50,459 nt of DNA from Candidatus Solibacter sp. (GTDB lineage Bacteria > Acidobacteriota > Terriglobia > Bryobacterales > Bryobacteraceae). Under the pieces are notes generated by a model. The model saw nothing but the letters and a program-made list of their open reading frames with translations. It was not told where the DNA came from and searched no databases. Within the stretch, counting starts at the first letter, position 1. Every line of letters starts with the position of its first letter. The stretch spans positions 1 to 50,459 of the forward strand of contig PNKE01000020.1 in NCBI GenBank assembly GCA_013822245.1. The letters run 5' to 3'. The position numbers were made by a program, and so were the translations under genes. Positions 17,554 through 30,233 of this stretch are shown here, piece by piece.

Positions 17554-18528
17554 ATGGAAAAGATACTTGTTCTCATTCATACCGCCGAGGGCGGATCGCT
17601 TCCCAAGGCTGCTTTGGAGACGCTGGCGGCGGCGCAGTCGCTGGGCGGAGAGGTTGTGACGGGCGTATTTGGCGAAGGCGCGGGCTCATCGATCGGGTCT
17701 TTGGCCGTGGAAGGCGGGGCGTTCGCTCAGGCGCGCTATGCGACCGACGCCGCGGCCTGCGAGGCGCTGATCAAAGCTTCGGGCGCGGCCATCGTGCTGG
17801 CGCCGCATACCTCGCGCATGGCCAGGGCGCTGCCGGGCGTGGCGGCGCGGCTCGGCGGCGTGGCGGACACGCATGTCGTCGCGGTGAACACGCCGGACGG
17901 CGCGGTGCAGGCGTCGCGGTGGTTTTACAGGCAACGGATCGAAGGGACGTTCTCGCGCACGGCGCGGCCGTGGGTGATGCTCATCGAGCCGGGCTCGTAT
18001 GAGCCTGTCGATGCGGCGCCGGCGGCGGCGGTGACAAAGCTGGAAGTGGCGGTTGGATCAAGGACGCAGGTGGTCGGGTACGAGTCGCCGGAGACTGGCG
18101 AGCAGACGATCCGGCCGGACGCCGAAACGCTGTTTGTCGCAGGCGCTGGCTGGACGAAGAAGCAGAAGGACGGCCAGACGCATACGCCGGAAGCGGCGGA
18201 GTTGATCATAGGGTTCGTACGGGGCGCGAAGTCGTCCCTGGGGTCGTCGAAGTCGCTGGTGGATATGGGCAGCGAGGGACAGTCGGTGCTGCCGTTCCTG
18301 ACGCACCTGCACCAGATCGGGCAGACGGGATCGACGCCGCGGCACAGGAAGGGCCTGGCTACCTGCTGCCACGGCGAGGAGCCGCACGTGGTGGGCTGGC
18401 GTTTCATCCGCGAGCGGCGGGCGGTGAACATGGACGCCAATTGCGGCTGGGCGCGGGGCAAGGCGGATGTTCTCTATGTTGCTGATGCGTTTGAAGTTAT
18501 GCGGGAGTTGAACAGGCTGCTCGGCTAA
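17554..18528 (+). CDS. etfA: Divergent electron transfer flavoprotein, alpha subunit
   Basis: A 324-residue EtfA-like protein, last gene of the operon. The N-terminal half aligns in style with EtfA. In the C-terminal FAD domain GQTGS (256-260) is kept. The usual segment that follows, of the form SP.LYIAVGISGAIQH, is replaced by a stretch containing TCCHGEEPH (270-278). The usual INxDxxAPIF is replaced by VNMDANCG (291-298). The domain still ends with the helix VADAFEVMRELNRLLG. These changes touch residues that contact FAD in known ETFs, so this is a separate EtfA clade, a different cofactor setting, or a protein tuned to the unusual quinone oxidoreductase in the same operon. A GGCAGAGAG purine run precedes the ATG. 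Confidence 0.82.
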   Translation: MEKILVLIHTAEGGSLPKAALETLAAAQSLGGEVVTGVFGEGAGSSIGSLAVEGGAFAQARYATDAAACEALIKASGAAIVLAPHTSRMARALPGVAARLGGVADTHVVAVNTPDGAVQASRWFYRQRIEGTFSRTARPWVMLIEPGSYEPVDAAPAAAVTKLEVAVGSRTQVVGYESPETGEQTIRPDAETLFVAGAGWTKKQKDGQTHTPEAAELIIGFVRGAKSSLGSSKSLVDMGSEGQSVLPFLTHLHQIGQTGSTPRHRKGLATCCHGEEPHVVGWRFIRERRAVNMDANCGWARGKADVLYVADAFEVMRELNRLLG

Positions 18529-19119
18529 GCTCCGGCAGGGGAGTTCGTTTGGTTCCGGCCTGGTGCGGTGCGCCGGGCCGGCGCCGTCTGGCGAGGTAGA
18601 GGCGGAAGTTCATTGCGAGGCGGCCGCGGGCTCGCGCGGCGGCATTAACAAGATTTCTCGAATTATCGCCGCCGTGGAGGGGTGAGGATTGGATATGATG
18701 GGCGGCGTGAGGCGTGGGTAGAGGCTGCTTCGTTCGTCAATCGTACTCCTCTCCTTCAGCATCGTGTTGAGCCTTGGTCCGGCGCCTCACATCCTTCCCC
18801 CGAAACGCACACGGCGCAAACGTGTACTCATCGCGCGGCTGCACCGCGGGTATCCCAAAAAGAAAACGGGGGCAGATCCGCGGCCTCTTCCACTGTACCG
18901 GCAGAGCGTGATTCTGGAGCGGTGATCCCGCGGGCGTGGATCGTCCGGCCTCAGGCTGGACATGTTTCGACAGCCGTTAACCCTCTCCCGGTTTCCGGGT
19001 GGAGACGGGGAGAAAGGGCCTCCAGTGACCGCCACGGGCGCGTATGTCTGGCCAGCCATGGCGAACGCCGGGACCGCATCGGGGATCAACCCGGCAGCTC
19101 TGCAATTCGTTTAAGCTGG
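18529..19119. other. 591-base gap without a recognised gene
   Basis: No known RNA or gene was recognised. It contains CCGGCC/GGCCGG arms at about 18556-18582 that could end the etf operon. It also holds a nested hairpin at 18984-19013 (TCTCCC with GGGAGA around CCGG-TTT-CCGG). A 66-codon frame at 18725-18925 resembles a signal peptide but has no standard start codon. The region is less GC-biased at codon third positions in all frames than the flanking genes. Confidence 0.5.
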
Positions 19120-19125
19120 TAGACT
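19120..19125 (+). promoter_or_regulatory. Candidate -10 box of a leaderless helicase transcript
   Basis: TAGACT lies six bases before the ATG of the SNF2 helicase gene, with no Shine-Dalgarno sequence. Transcription would start at the start codon. Confidence 0.4.
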
Positions 19126-19131
19126 CCGCTC

Positions 19132-21840
19132 ATGGGTTCAGCCTCTCTTGCCCCGACCCTGACTCCGCATGGCCGCCTGGTGGTAGGCGAAGCCCCTGAC
19201 GCGCCGCCCCTCGATATCGAGGTTGCTCAACGCCTGCGGAACGCCTTCGAGCGCGGATCGGGCCATGGTCTACTACAACTCGGAGCGGCTGAAGCCGGAA
19301 CCGCTCTTCCTGCTGTTTTTTCCTACTGGAGAGAATTCGGCGCATGGTACGTGACCGCCCTTTGCACCCGCCCGGATACGGATGCCCCGCCGCGGAAAGT
19401 GCGCCTCCCGGCGCCCCCCACGGCGGAGCTGGACCGGCTGGTCCTGGCGGCGCCGCCCATGACTGGCGCGGAGTATCTGACGGCGGAGGTCCTTGACGCC
19501 CTCTGGCGGGAACTGGACGCCGCATTCGGCATCGAACTGGCGGTGTCGCAATGCGGGATTCAGGACTTCCTGAAACGCCGCAACCCTGCGTGGAACCTGG
19601 TCGGCCGCGTGCACTTCAATCTGGCCGAAAACCGCAAGGATCCGGATGCTCCTTTCGCCTTTCTCGCAACCTACACCACCCGGTTGACGGCGAATGCGAA
19701 GGCTCAACATCTTCCGCTGGGCAGGGCTCTCGGCGAATATGCGGGCGCGGCAAACAGGGAAAGTCTATTGTCCCTGCTTCTTCCCGTGCAGAGAGCGTCG
19801 GAAACCTGCCAGTGGCTGAAGACCCTCGTCGATGCCGGCGAGATCTTCCACCCGCTCCGGTGGACCCCCGACGAGGCCATTCAGCTTTTGAGAGACGTCC
19901 CGCACCTCGAGAGTGCCGGGGTGGTGGTTCGAATGCCGGCTGCGTGGCGGGCCAACCGGCCTCCCCGCCCGCGGGTGTCTGCCCAGATCGGCGGCAAAGC
20001 GCCAGCGGGACTTGGCCAGGACGCCCTGCTCGATTTCCAGATGGAAGTGACTCTCGATGGCGAGCGCCTGACCACCGGCGAGATCCGGGAGTTATTGGAG
20101 AAATCCGACGGGCTGGCTCTGGTCCGCGGCCGTTGGGTCGAAGTGGACCGCGAGCGGCTGCACCGCATGTTGGAGCACTTCCGTGAGGTCGAGCGCACGG
20201 CGGCGGAGAATGGGATCGGGTTTCGGGAGGCCGTTCGCTTGCTCGCTGGCGCCGATGTCGCGCCCGGCGATGCCTCCGGGGATGCCCGCGCGGAGTGGTC
20301 TCAGGTGGTCGCCGGCCCCTGGCTCGCGGAAACGCTGAATGGTCTGCGGAGCCCGGAGGGATTGGCCCGAATCGACCCCGGCGACACCCTGAACGCGACG
20401 CTGCGGCCCTACCAGCAGGTGGGAGTGCGCTGGCTCTATCTCATCGCGAAACTTGGTCTCGGGGCGTGCCTGGCCGATGACATGGGACTTGGCAAGACCC
20501 TTCAGATGCTTTCCCTGCTGCTCGTCCTCAAGCGCCAGACGGCCGGCCAACGGGAGCCGAGCCTGCTCGTAGCCCCGGCTTCGCTGCTGGCCAACTGGGC
20601 ATCGGAGATCGAACGTTTTACGCCTGGTTTGAAGGCGCTCATCGCCCACCCGTCAGCCCTTCCCGCCGAGGCGCTCAGGACCGTTGCGCCAGAGCGGCTG
20701 GGCGGCGTGGACCTGGTAATCACCAGCTACGGCTCGCTGCTCCGCGTGCCGTGGATCGCCGCAACCGCCTGGCATCTGGTGGTTCTGGACGAGGCGCAGG
20801 CCATCAAGAACCCGGATGCCAAGCAGACGCGCTGCGTCAAGGGGCTGAAGGCGCGTGCGCGATTCGCCCTGACGGGCACTCCCATCGAGAACCGGCTCGC
20901 CGATCTCTGGTCCATTTTCGACTTCCTCAATCCAGGGCTGCTGGGATCGTCGAAGGAGTTCACCAACTTTGTCAAGAGCCTTGCGGACAGGCCGCACAAT
21001 TCCTATGGCCCTCTGCGCGAGCTCGTGCGGCCCTACATTCTGCGGCGGCTGAAGACCGATAAAGCCGTAATCGCGGATCTGCCGGACAAGACCGAAGTGA
21101 AGGCATTTTGCCAACTCAGCCGGAAGCAGGCCGCCCTCTACGAGCAGTCGGTGAAGGAACTCGCCACGCAGCTCCAGTCTGCCGAGGGCATCCAGCGCAA
21201 GGGCCTGGTGTTGTCGTTCCTGATGCGGTTCAAGCAGATTTGCAACCACCCCTCCCAGTGGCTGGGAGACGGCGGTTGGGGCGAACACGACAGCGGCAAA
21301 TGGGCCCGATTGCGGGATATCGCGGAGGTCATCGCGGCCAAGCAGGAGAAGATGCTCGTCTTCACCCAGTTTCGGGAGGTGATCGCTCCGCTGGCGGCTT
21401 TCCTCGGAACGGTCTTTGGACGCCCCGGCCTGGTTCTACACGGAGAGACCGCGGTGAAGCAGCGCAAGGAAGTCGTGCGCCGCTTTCAGGAAGACGAAGC
21501 CGTGGGCTTCTTTCTTCTTTCGCTGAAAGCCGGTGGCGCGGGACTCAACCTTACCGCCGCCTCGCATGTTGTGCACTTCGACCGCTGGTGGAACCCGGCA
21601 GTGGAGAACCAGGCCACCGACCGCGCCTTCCGCATCGGCCAGACAAAAAACGTGTTGGTGCACAAGTTCGTGTGCCGCGGTACCGTGGAAGACAAGATCG
21701 ACCAGCTCATTGAATCGAAGCGGCAACTCTCGACGGACTTGCTGGAGGGAGGGGCCGGCCTGCTGCTGACGGAGATGAAGGACGAGGAGCTGCTCAAACT
21801 GGTAGCGCTCGACATCAACAAGGCGCTGAAGGAGACATGA
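19132..21840 (+). CDS. SNF2-family DEAD/DEAH-box ATPase
   Basis: A 902-residue SNF2/HepA-type protein. The first 400 residues contain the SNF2-associated N-terminal domain (GLLQLGAAEAGTALPAVFSYWREFG). The ATPase core has LADDMGLGKTLQML near residue 449, VVLDEAQAIKN near 551, and the C-terminal helicase lobe with LKAGGAGLNLTAASHVVHFDRWWNPAVENQA-type motifs ending in RIGQTKNV, near residue 815. Such proteins translocate on double-stranded DNA and displace bound proteins. The next gene, four bases on, encodes a SWIM zinc finger protein. This pairing recurs in other bacteria as I recall, but its function is not established. Strand skew here is near neutral, unlike the flanks. Confidence 0.93.
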   Translation: MGSASLAPTLTPHGRLVVGEAPDAPPLDIEVAQRLRNAFERGSGHGLLQLGAAEAGTALPAVFSYWREFGAWYVTALCTRPDTDAPPRKVRLPAPPTAELDRLVLAAPPMTGAEYLTAEVLDALWRELDAAFGIELAVSQCGIQDFLKRRNPAWNLVGRVHFNLAENRKDPDAPFAFLATYTTRLTANAKAQHLPLGRALGEYAGAANRESLLSLLLPVQRASETCQWLKTLVDAGEIFHPLRWTPDEAIQLLRDVPHLESAGVVVRMPAAWRANRPPRPRVSAQIGGKAPAGLGQDALLDFQMEVTLDGERLTTGEIRELLEKSDGLALVRGRWVEVDRERLHRMLEHFREVERTAAENGIGFREAVRLLAGADVAPGDASGDARAEWSQVVAGPWLAETLNGLRSPEGLARIDPGDTLNATLRPYQQVGVRWLYLIAKLGLGACLADDMGLGKTLQMLSLLLVLKRQTAGQREPSLLVAPASLLANWASEIERFTPGLKALIAHPSALPAEALRTVAPERLGGVDLVITSYGSLLRVPWIAATAWHLVVLDEAQAIKNPDAKQTRCVKGLKARARFALTGTPIENRLADLWSIFDFLNPGLLGSSKEFTNFVKSLADRPHNSYGPLRELVRPYILRRLKTDKAVIADLPDKTEVKAFCQLSRKQAALYEQSVKELATQLQSAEGIQRKGLVLSFLMRFKQICNHPSQWLGDGGWGEHDSGKWARLRDIAEVIAAKQEKMLVFTQFREVIAPLAAFLGTVFGRPGLVLHGETAVKQRKEVVRRFQEDEAVGFFLLSLKAGGAGLNLTAASHVVHFDRWWNPAVENQATDRAFRIGQTKNVLVHKFVCRGTVEDKIDQLIESKRQLSTDLLEGGAGLLLTEMKDEELLKLVALDINKALKET

Positions 21841-21843
21841 GCG

Positions 21844-22740
21844 ATGGATTACTACGGATGGAGACCCTATGTCCCCGTGGCGCAGCGGCGGCGGAAAGCC
21901 GCCAGCGAGTTGGCCAAACTCAAGAAGATAGGCCATCCGGTCTCGCCCGTGGCGGTGGAAGGCCGCACCATCGTCAAGACCTTCTGGGGCAAGGCGTGGT
22001 GCGAGAACCTGGAGCGCTATAGCGACTTTGCCAACCGGTTGCCGCGCGGCCGCACCTATGTCCGCAACGGTTCCGTGATCGATCTTCAGATTGCGCCCGG
22101 CGAAATCAAGGCGCTGGTGAGCGGCTCGGAGATCTACACGGTTGCGGTAAGAGTGGCGCCGGTGGCGAAGGCGCGCTGGCAATCCATCTGCAAAGACTGC
22201 GCCGGCGCGATTGATTCGCTCATCGAGCTTCTACAGGGACGGTTGTCCAAGGGCGTCATGGAACGGGTTTGCCGTCAGAAGACCGGCCTTTTCCCGTCGC
22301 CGGACGAGATCAAGCTCTCGTGCAGTTGTCCGGACTGGGCCGGGATGTGCAAGCATGTCGCGGCGGTGCTCTACGGTGTTGGCGCTCGGCTGGACCAACA
22401 GCCCGACCTCCTCTTCCGGTTGCACAACGTGGACGAAAGGGAACTGATCGCCGGGGCCGGGAGGGCGCTTCCACAGGCCAAGAGGGCGCCGGCCGCAAGC
22501 AAGGTCCTCGGCGGCGAAGACCTTTCGGCTCTATTCGGAGTGGACATCGCTCCAGGCGCCGGCCCCGATACCGGGTTGTCCAAGGCCGCCGCCGCGAAGC
22601 CGAAACGCTCGAAAGCGCGGGCCGGCAAGATGACACCAGCAGTGTTGGGTGGAAAAAGTGCGGCCAGCGCAAAGAAACAGCAGCCTGGCGAGAGGAAGGC
22701 TGCACGTGCACCGAAACGGGCTGCTGACTCAGGAAACTAG
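21844..22740 (+). CDS. SWIM zinc-finger protein, partner of the SNF2 ATPase
   Basis: A 298-residue protein with the SWIM signature CxCx(n)CxH: Cys-Ser-Cys-Pro-Asp-Trp then MCKH, at about residues 160-172. SWIM domains bind nucleic acid or protein partners. The N-terminal half carries KTFWGKAWCENLERYSDF and LPRGRTYVRNGSV, typical of bacterial SWIM proteins next to SNF2 genes. The last 90 residues are an alanine, lysine and arginine-rich tail, likely disordered and DNA-binding. Translation is probably coupled to the upstream helicase. The stop codon shares a CTAG palindrome with the stop of the convergent rhomboid gene. Confidence 0.9.
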   Translation: MDYYGWRPYVPVAQRRRKAASELAKLKKIGHPVSPVAVEGRTIVKTFWGKAWCENLERYSDFANRLPRGRTYVRNGSVIDLQIAPGEIKALVSGSEIYTVAVRVAPVAKARWQSICKDCAGAIDSLIELLQGRLSKGVMERVCRQKTGLFPSPDEIKLSCSCPDWAGMCKHVAAVLYGVGARLDQQPDLLFRLHNVDERELIAGAGRALPQAKRAPAASKVLGGEDLSALFGVDIAPGAGPDTGLSKAAAAKPKRSKARAGKMTPAVLGGKSAASAKKQQPGERKAARAPKRAADSGN

Positions 22741-23498
22741 TTTTTCCAGCGATCGCGGCCCGGATCCTGCTTCTTCAGATAGACCTGGAATCTCTTCTTG
22801 GCCCGGCGCAGTTTCCAGTCCTTGTAAACCTGTTCGAGCGACGAAGCCAGTCCGGGGCCGCGTTTGTACATCATGCCGGTGCGCATATAGAGGAACCCGG
22901 CCACCATGCCGCCGAGGTGGGCGAAGTGGCTGACGCCGCTGCCGCTGTCGCCGAGCGAGCTGAGAAAGACAATGGCGCCGATGATGGCGACGAAGTACTT
23001 CGCCTTCATCGGGAAGAGGAAGGCGAACAGGACCGTGGCCTCGGGGAACATCAGTCCGAAGGCCAGGAGCAAGCCGTAGATGGCGCCCGAAGCGCCGATT
23101 GTGCGGGCGTCGAGCGAACCGAAAAACAGGTTGAGCACGATGACGAAGATGGCGGCGCCGACACCGCTGGCGAAGTAAAAGCGAAGGAAGCGGTTCGTCC
23201 CCCAGGTCTGTTCCAGCGGCGATCCGAACATATAGAGCGACAGCATGTTGAACAGGATGTGGGAGAACGATGTCGCGCTGTGGATGAACAGATACGTCAC
23301 GGGCTGCCAGAAGGCGAAGCCGGTCAACACCTCGCGAGGCGAGAGGCCCAGTGGGGCGATGAGCCCGCCGAGTCCGGCGCGGGCCAGGAAGAAGTGCAGG
23401 ATGAAGAGCCCGACGTTGGCGATGAGCAGCCATTTCACCGCCGGGGTGACATGGCCGAACGAGATCGTGCTGTTGGAAACGCGGTTGGCAAAGCCCAT
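22737..23498 (-). CDS. Rhomboid-family intramembrane serine protease
   Basis: A 253-residue membrane protease with six predicted helices. The catalytic serine is in GASGAIYG and the catalytic histidine in HFAHLGGM, the two defining motifs. The HILFNMLSLYMFG segment supplies the oxyanion helix. The C-terminal 50 residues are basic and cytoplasmic (WKLRRAKKRFQVYLKKQD). Rhomboids cleave single-pass membrane proteins; the substrate is unknown. The gene diverges from hypA and converges on the SWIM gene, sharing its stop palindrome. Confidence 0.93.
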   Translation of the reverse strand: MGFANRVSNSTISFGHVTPAVKWLLIANVGLFILHFFLARAGLGGLIAPLGLSPREVLTGFAFWQPVTYLFIHSATSFSHILFNMLSLYMFGSPLEQTWGTNRFLRFYFASGVGAAIFVIVLNLFFGSLDARTIGASGAIYGLLLAFGLMFPEATVLFAFLFPMKAKYFVAIIGAIVFLSSLGDSGSGVSHFAHLGGMVAGFLYMRTGMMYKRGPGLASSLEQVYKDWKLRRAKKRFQVYLKKQDPGRDRWKN

Positions 23499-23571
23499 GC
23501 TGCGGAAGGACGCCTTCTACTGAAACAATAGCATTGTGACACTGACGGCAGTTCCGGGACAGGACCGATAG

Positions 23572-23922
23572 ATGCACGAGGCAGGAATCGCAGCCGAGAT
23601 CCTGGAGATTGCCCAGGCGCAATCCGCCCTGCTTGGCGGAGCGCGCGTGGCGGAGGTGACGGTCAGGGTGGGCGACATGTCGGGGGTGGCGCCGGAGGCT
23701 CTGGAGTTCGCCTTCGAGGCGTTGCGCGAGGGCGAGGCGAGCGGGGCGGTGCTGGTGATCAAGCGGATCGCCGTGCTGGCGAGATGTGAGACATGCGGAA
23801 CCGACTCGCGGCCGGGGGCGGACCTGGTGTTGTGGTGCGCAGTGTGCGGCAAGCCGCTGAAGGTGTTGGAGGGCGAGGAGTTAATGGTGGAATCAATCGA
23901 ACTGGAGGGCGATGCGGAATGA
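23572..23922 (+). CDS. hypA: Hydrogenase nickel-insertion protein HypA
   Basis: A 116-residue metallochaperone that delivers nickel to the hydrogenase large subunit with HypB. His2 in the MHE start is the nickel ligand, and Cys72, Cys75, Cys89 and Cys92 form the zinc site. It heads hypABCDE, whose genes overlap or nearly abut. A GGACAGGA ribosome site lies upstream. Between this gene and the divergent rhomboid is a 73-base region with ACAAT-AGC-ATTGT, a short inverted repeat that may belong to the promoter. Confidence 0.93.
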   Translation: MHEAGIAAEILEIAQAQSALLGGARVAEVTVRVGDMSGVAPEALEFAFEALREGEASGAVLVIKRIAVLARCETCGTDSRPGADLVLWCAVCGKPLKVLEGEELMVESIELEGDAE

Positions 23923-24581
23923 GCGGGCGCGTGGCGGTGGAGACTCCGGTTCTCAAAAAGAACGACGAGTACGCGGCGGGCAACCGGCGCTGGTTCGCCG
24001 AACTCGGCATGGCGGTGATCAACATCATGTCCGCGCCGGGCGCGGGCAAGACGACGCTGCTTGAGAAGACATTGCCGATGCTCGCGGGCCGTTACTCGTG
24101 CGCGGTGATCGAGGGCGACCTGCAAACCGACCTCGACGCCGAGCGCATCCGGAAGGTGGGCGTGCGGGCGCACCAGATCAACACGACGTGCTGCCACCTG
24201 GACGCGCGGATGGTGGGGGGCGCGGTGGAGACGTTCCTGGAATCGCCGCCCGATGTGCTCATCATCGAGAATATCGGCAACCTGGTTTGCCCGGCTTCCT
24301 ACGACCTGGGCGAGAGCGTGAAGGTGACGCTGTTCTCGGTGGTCGAGGGCGCGGACAAGCCGAAGAAGTATCCGAAGATGTTCCGCATGTCGGACTGCGT
24401 GGTGCTGAACAAAGCCGACCTGCTGCCGTATTCGGGCGTGGAACTCGATGAGTTGCTGTCGAACGTGCGGGACGTGAGCCCGGAGGCGGCGGTTTTCACG
24501 GTGTCGGCGCGGACGGGCGAAGGACTCGCCGGGTGGGTGGAGTGGCTCGCCGCGCGGGTTGAGAAGGCGAGAGGCAGGTAA
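23919..24581 (+). CDS. hypB: Hydrogenase nickel-incorporation GTPase HypB
   Basis: A 220-residue G3E-type GTPase that drives nickel transfer. The P-loop SAPGAGKTT is at 38-46, EGDLQTDLD at 65-73, and NKADLLP gives the guanine specificity. Cys92, His93 and Cys124 correspond to the metal site in the G domain. It lacks the histidine-rich N-terminus and the CxxCGC site seen in some HypB proteins, so nickel storage is unlikely. The ATG overlaps the hypA stop (ATGA); longer in-frame starts lie inside hypA. Confidence 0.94.
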   Translation: MSGRVAVETPVLKKNDEYAAGNRRWFAELGMAVINIMSAPGAGKTTLLEKTLPMLAGRYSCAVIEGDLQTDLDAERIRKVGVRAHQINTTCCHLDARMVGGAVETFLESPPDVLIIENIGNLVCPASYDLGESVKVTLFSVVEGADKPKKYPKMFRMSDCVVLNKADLLPYSGVELDELLSNVRDVSPEAAVFTVSARTGEGLAGWVEWLAARVEKARGR

Positions 24582-24586
24582 CGCAT

Positions 24587-24841
24587 ATGTGTCTGGCCGT
24601 GCCGGGAAGAGTGATGGAGGTCGAAGGAGCGGAACCCGCATTTCTGCGGGGGAAAGTGGACTTCGGCGGCGTGTTGAAGGAAGTGGCGTTCCCGTTCACG
24701 CCCCAGGTGAAGCCGGGCGAGTACGTGCTGGTCCATGCCGGATTCGCGTTGCAGGTGGTCGACGAAGCCGAAGCGCGGAAGACGCTCGACGACCTGAAAC
24801 AACTGGGCATGCTGGACGACGAACCGGAAGGTCCGGCATGA
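24587..24841 (+). CDS. hypC: Hydrogenase assembly chaperone HypC
   Basis: An 84-residue HypC/HybG chaperone. Cys2 ([12 protein letters not shown]) is the residue that, with HypD, carries the Fe(CN)2CO unit to the large subunit, and LVHAGFAL with its histidine is the second family motif. It is five bases after hypB and its stop overlaps the hypD start. Confidence 0.94.
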   Translation: MCLAVPGRVMEVEGAEPAFLRGKVDFGGVLKEVAFPFTPQVKPGEYVLVHAGFALQVVDEAEARKTLDDLKQLGMLDDEPEGPA

Positions 24842-25929
24842 AGTTTCTGGACGAATACCGCGACGGCGAACTGGTAAAGGAACTTGGGCGCCGGATCGCC
24901 GCCGCCGCCACGCGCGACTGGACCATCATGGAGGTCTGCGGCGGCCAGACGCATACGATTCTCAAAACCGGCCTGGAGGGTCTGCTGCCCGGCAACGTCC
25001 AACTGGTGCATGGGCCGGGGTGTCCGGTGTGCGTGACGCCGCTCGAGTTGATCGACGCCGCGGTGGAGATCGCGCTGAAGCCGGGCGCCGTCTTCACGTC
25101 GTTCGGCGACATGCTGCGGGTGCCGGGTTCGCGTTTGAGCCTGTTCGATGCACGCGCGCGCGGCGCGGATGTGCGCATCGTCTACTCGCCGCTGGACGCG
25201 GTGGAACTGGCGCGCCGGATGCCTGAGCGGGAGGTGGTCTTCTTCGCCGTGGGATTCGAGACCACGGCGCCGGCCAACGCCATGGCCGTCTGGCAGGCGG
25301 CCAGGACGGGTGTGTCGAATTTTTCGATTCTAACGGCGCATGTGCTCGTGCCGCCGGCGATGGAGGCGGTGCTGGCGTCTCCGGAGTGCAGGGTGCAGGC
25401 GTTTCTCGCGCCAGGGCATGTGTGCACGGTGGATGGGTACGAACAGTATGAAGCGGTGGCGGAGAGATACGGCGTGCCGGTTGTCGTGACGGGCTTTGAA
25501 CCCGTCGACCTGATGGAAGGCCTCCTGGCGGCCGTGCGCCAACTGGAAGACGGCCGGGCCGAGGTGGAGAACCGGTATGCCAGAGCGGTGAAGCGCGAAG
25601 GCAACCAAGAGGCGCGGCGGATTGTCGCGGAGGTGTTCGAAACCAGCAGCCGCAAGTGGCGCGGCATCGGCGCGATCCCGAACAGCGGTCTGAAGCTGAG
25701 GCCTGCATACGCCCGGTTCGACGCGTTGAAGCGATTCGGAGCACGGACCGGCGAAGTCGCCGAACCTGAACAATGCCAGGCGGGGCGCGTCCTGCAAGGC
25801 TTGCTCAAGCCAACCGCGTGCGCGGCATTCGGCACGCACTGCACGCCCGATCATCCGCTCGGCGCGCCGATGGTATCAAGCGAGGGCGCCTGCGCGGCGT
25901 ATTATCTCTATGGCGGACGGGACGAATAA
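24838..25929 (+). CDS. hypD: Hydrogenase iron-cyanide assembly protein HypD
   Basis: A 363-residue [4Fe-4S] protein on which the Fe(CN)2CO group is built with HypC and HypE. CGGQTH (34-39) and GPGCPVC (59-65) hold the redox-active and iron-binding cysteines. The C-terminal cluster-binding region has [22 protein letters not shown]. The ATG overlaps the hypC TGA. Longer in-frame starts lie within hypC and were rejected. Confidence 0.95.
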   Translation: MKFLDEYRDGELVKELGRRIAAAATRDWTIMEVCGGQTHTILKTGLEGLLPGNVQLVHGPGCPVCVTPLELIDAAVEIALKPGAVFTSFGDMLRVPGSRLSLFDARARGADVRIVYSPLDAVELARRMPEREVVFFAVGFETTAPANAMAVWQAARTGVSNFSILTAHVLVPPAMEAVLASPECRVQAFLAPGHVCTVDGYEQYEAVAERYGVPVVVTGFEPVDLMEGLLAAVRQLEDGRAEVENRYARAVKREGNQEARRIVAEVFETSSRKWRGIGAIPNSGLKLRPAYARFDALKRFGARTGEVAEPEQCQAGRVLQGLLKPTACAAFGTHCTPDHPLGAPMVSSEGACAAYYLYGGRDE

Positions 25930-26965
25930 ACCTTTCGAGCTTCACTGCCCTCTGCCCTCGGACGGCGCTGGGCGCGTCACCATGGCCCATGGCGGCGGCG
26001 GGCGCATGACCGAGCGCCTGATTGAGGACGTGTTCCTGCCGGCGTTCGGCGGCGCGGAACTGGGCCGCCGGCACGATGGCGCGTACCTGCCGCAATCGCG
26101 GCGCCGGCTGGCCGTGACAACGGATTCGTTCGTCGTCAAGCCGCTGCTGTTTCCCGGCGGATCGATCGGCGGTCTGGCCGTGCATGGGACGGTGAACGAT
26201 CTGGCGATGTGCGGAGCGAGGCCGCTGTATCTGACGGCCGGCTTCATTCTTGAAGAGGGGCTGGAGATCAGGCTGCTGCGCGGGATTGTGGATGACATGG
26301 CGCGAGCGGCGAAGGAGTCTGGCGTCGAGATCATCACCGCGGATACGAAGGTCGTCGAACGCGGCAAGGGCGACGGAGTGTACATCAACACGTCCGGGAT
26401 CGGCGAATGCCTGATCGGCGAGACGGGCCCGTGGCGGGTTGAACCGGGCGATGCGGTGATTGTCAGCGGCGATCTGGGCCGGCATGGAATCGCCATCCTC
26501 TCGGTGAGGGAGGGTATCGAATTCACCACGCGTATTGAGAGCGACGCCATGGCGCTGTGGCCGGCGGTGGCGGCGTTGATCGATGCGGGCGTCGAGATCC
26601 ACTGCCTGCGCGACCTGACGCGCGGCGGACTGTCGAGCGCGCTGAACGAAATCGCGCGGGCGCGAGGCGTCGAGATCAATATCGACGAAGCGTCAATCCC
26701 GGTGTCCGCCGCCGTCCGCGGGGCCTGCGAGTTCCTTGGACTGGACCCGCTGTATGTCGCGAACGAGGGCCGCTTCTGCGTGATCGTGCCCGGCGGCGAG
26801 GCGGCGCGGACCGTCGAGGCGCTGAAAGCCAGCGGGCTTGCCGCGGAGGCCTGTGTCATTGGCGCCCTGCGCGAAGGCCGCAGCCGAGTGGTCATGAAGA
26901 CCCGCATTGGCGGGCGCCGGATCGTCGATATGCTGAGCGGCGAGCAGTTGCCGCGAATCTGTTGA
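25910..26965 (+). CDS. hypE: Hydrogenase cyanide-ligand dehydratase HypE
   Basis: A 351-residue PurM-like ATPase that dehydrates a carbamoyl group on its own C-terminal cysteine to give the cyano ligand. The sequence ends PRIC, exactly the required terminus with Cys351. [14 protein letters not shown] is the ATP-binding start of the fold and [12 protein letters not shown] is the family core. It overlaps hypD by 20 bases. The ATG at 25982 is a second possible start, but the upstream one is kept because the extra residues are ordinary for the family. Confidence 0.94.
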   Translation: MADGTNKPFELHCPLPSDGAGRVTMAHGGGGRMTERLIEDVFLPAFGGAELGRRHDGAYLPQSRRRLAVTTDSFVVKPLLFPGGSIGGLAVHGTVNDLAMCGARPLYLTAGFILEEGLEIRLLRGIVDDMARAAKESGVEIITADTKVVERGKGDGVYINTSGIGECLIGETGPWRVEPGDAVIVSGDLGRHGIAILSVREGIEFTTRIESDAMALWPAVAALIDAGVEIHCLRDLTRGGLSSALNEIARARGVEINIDEASIPVSAAVRGACEFLGLDPLYVANEGRFCVIVPGGEAARTVEALKASGLAAEACVIGALREGRSRVVMKTRIGGRRIVDMLSGEQLPRIC

Positions 26966-26987
26966 TGAAACGAACCGGCGCCCGCGG

Positions 26988-30212
<3,225 letters not shown>

Positions 30213-30233
30213 CTTGGTCGTCGTTCTCCGTGC

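Noticed and set aside
18682-19122. Open frames in the etfA/SNF2 gap (18682-19122 + and 18787-19089 -)
   Set aside because: No motif, no ribosome site, and composition unlike the neighbouring genes. Kept only as part of an unassigned gap.
24587-24841. Alternative reading of hypC as another small chaperone
   Set aside because: The MCLAVPGRV start with Cys2 and its position between hypB and hypD leave no doubt.
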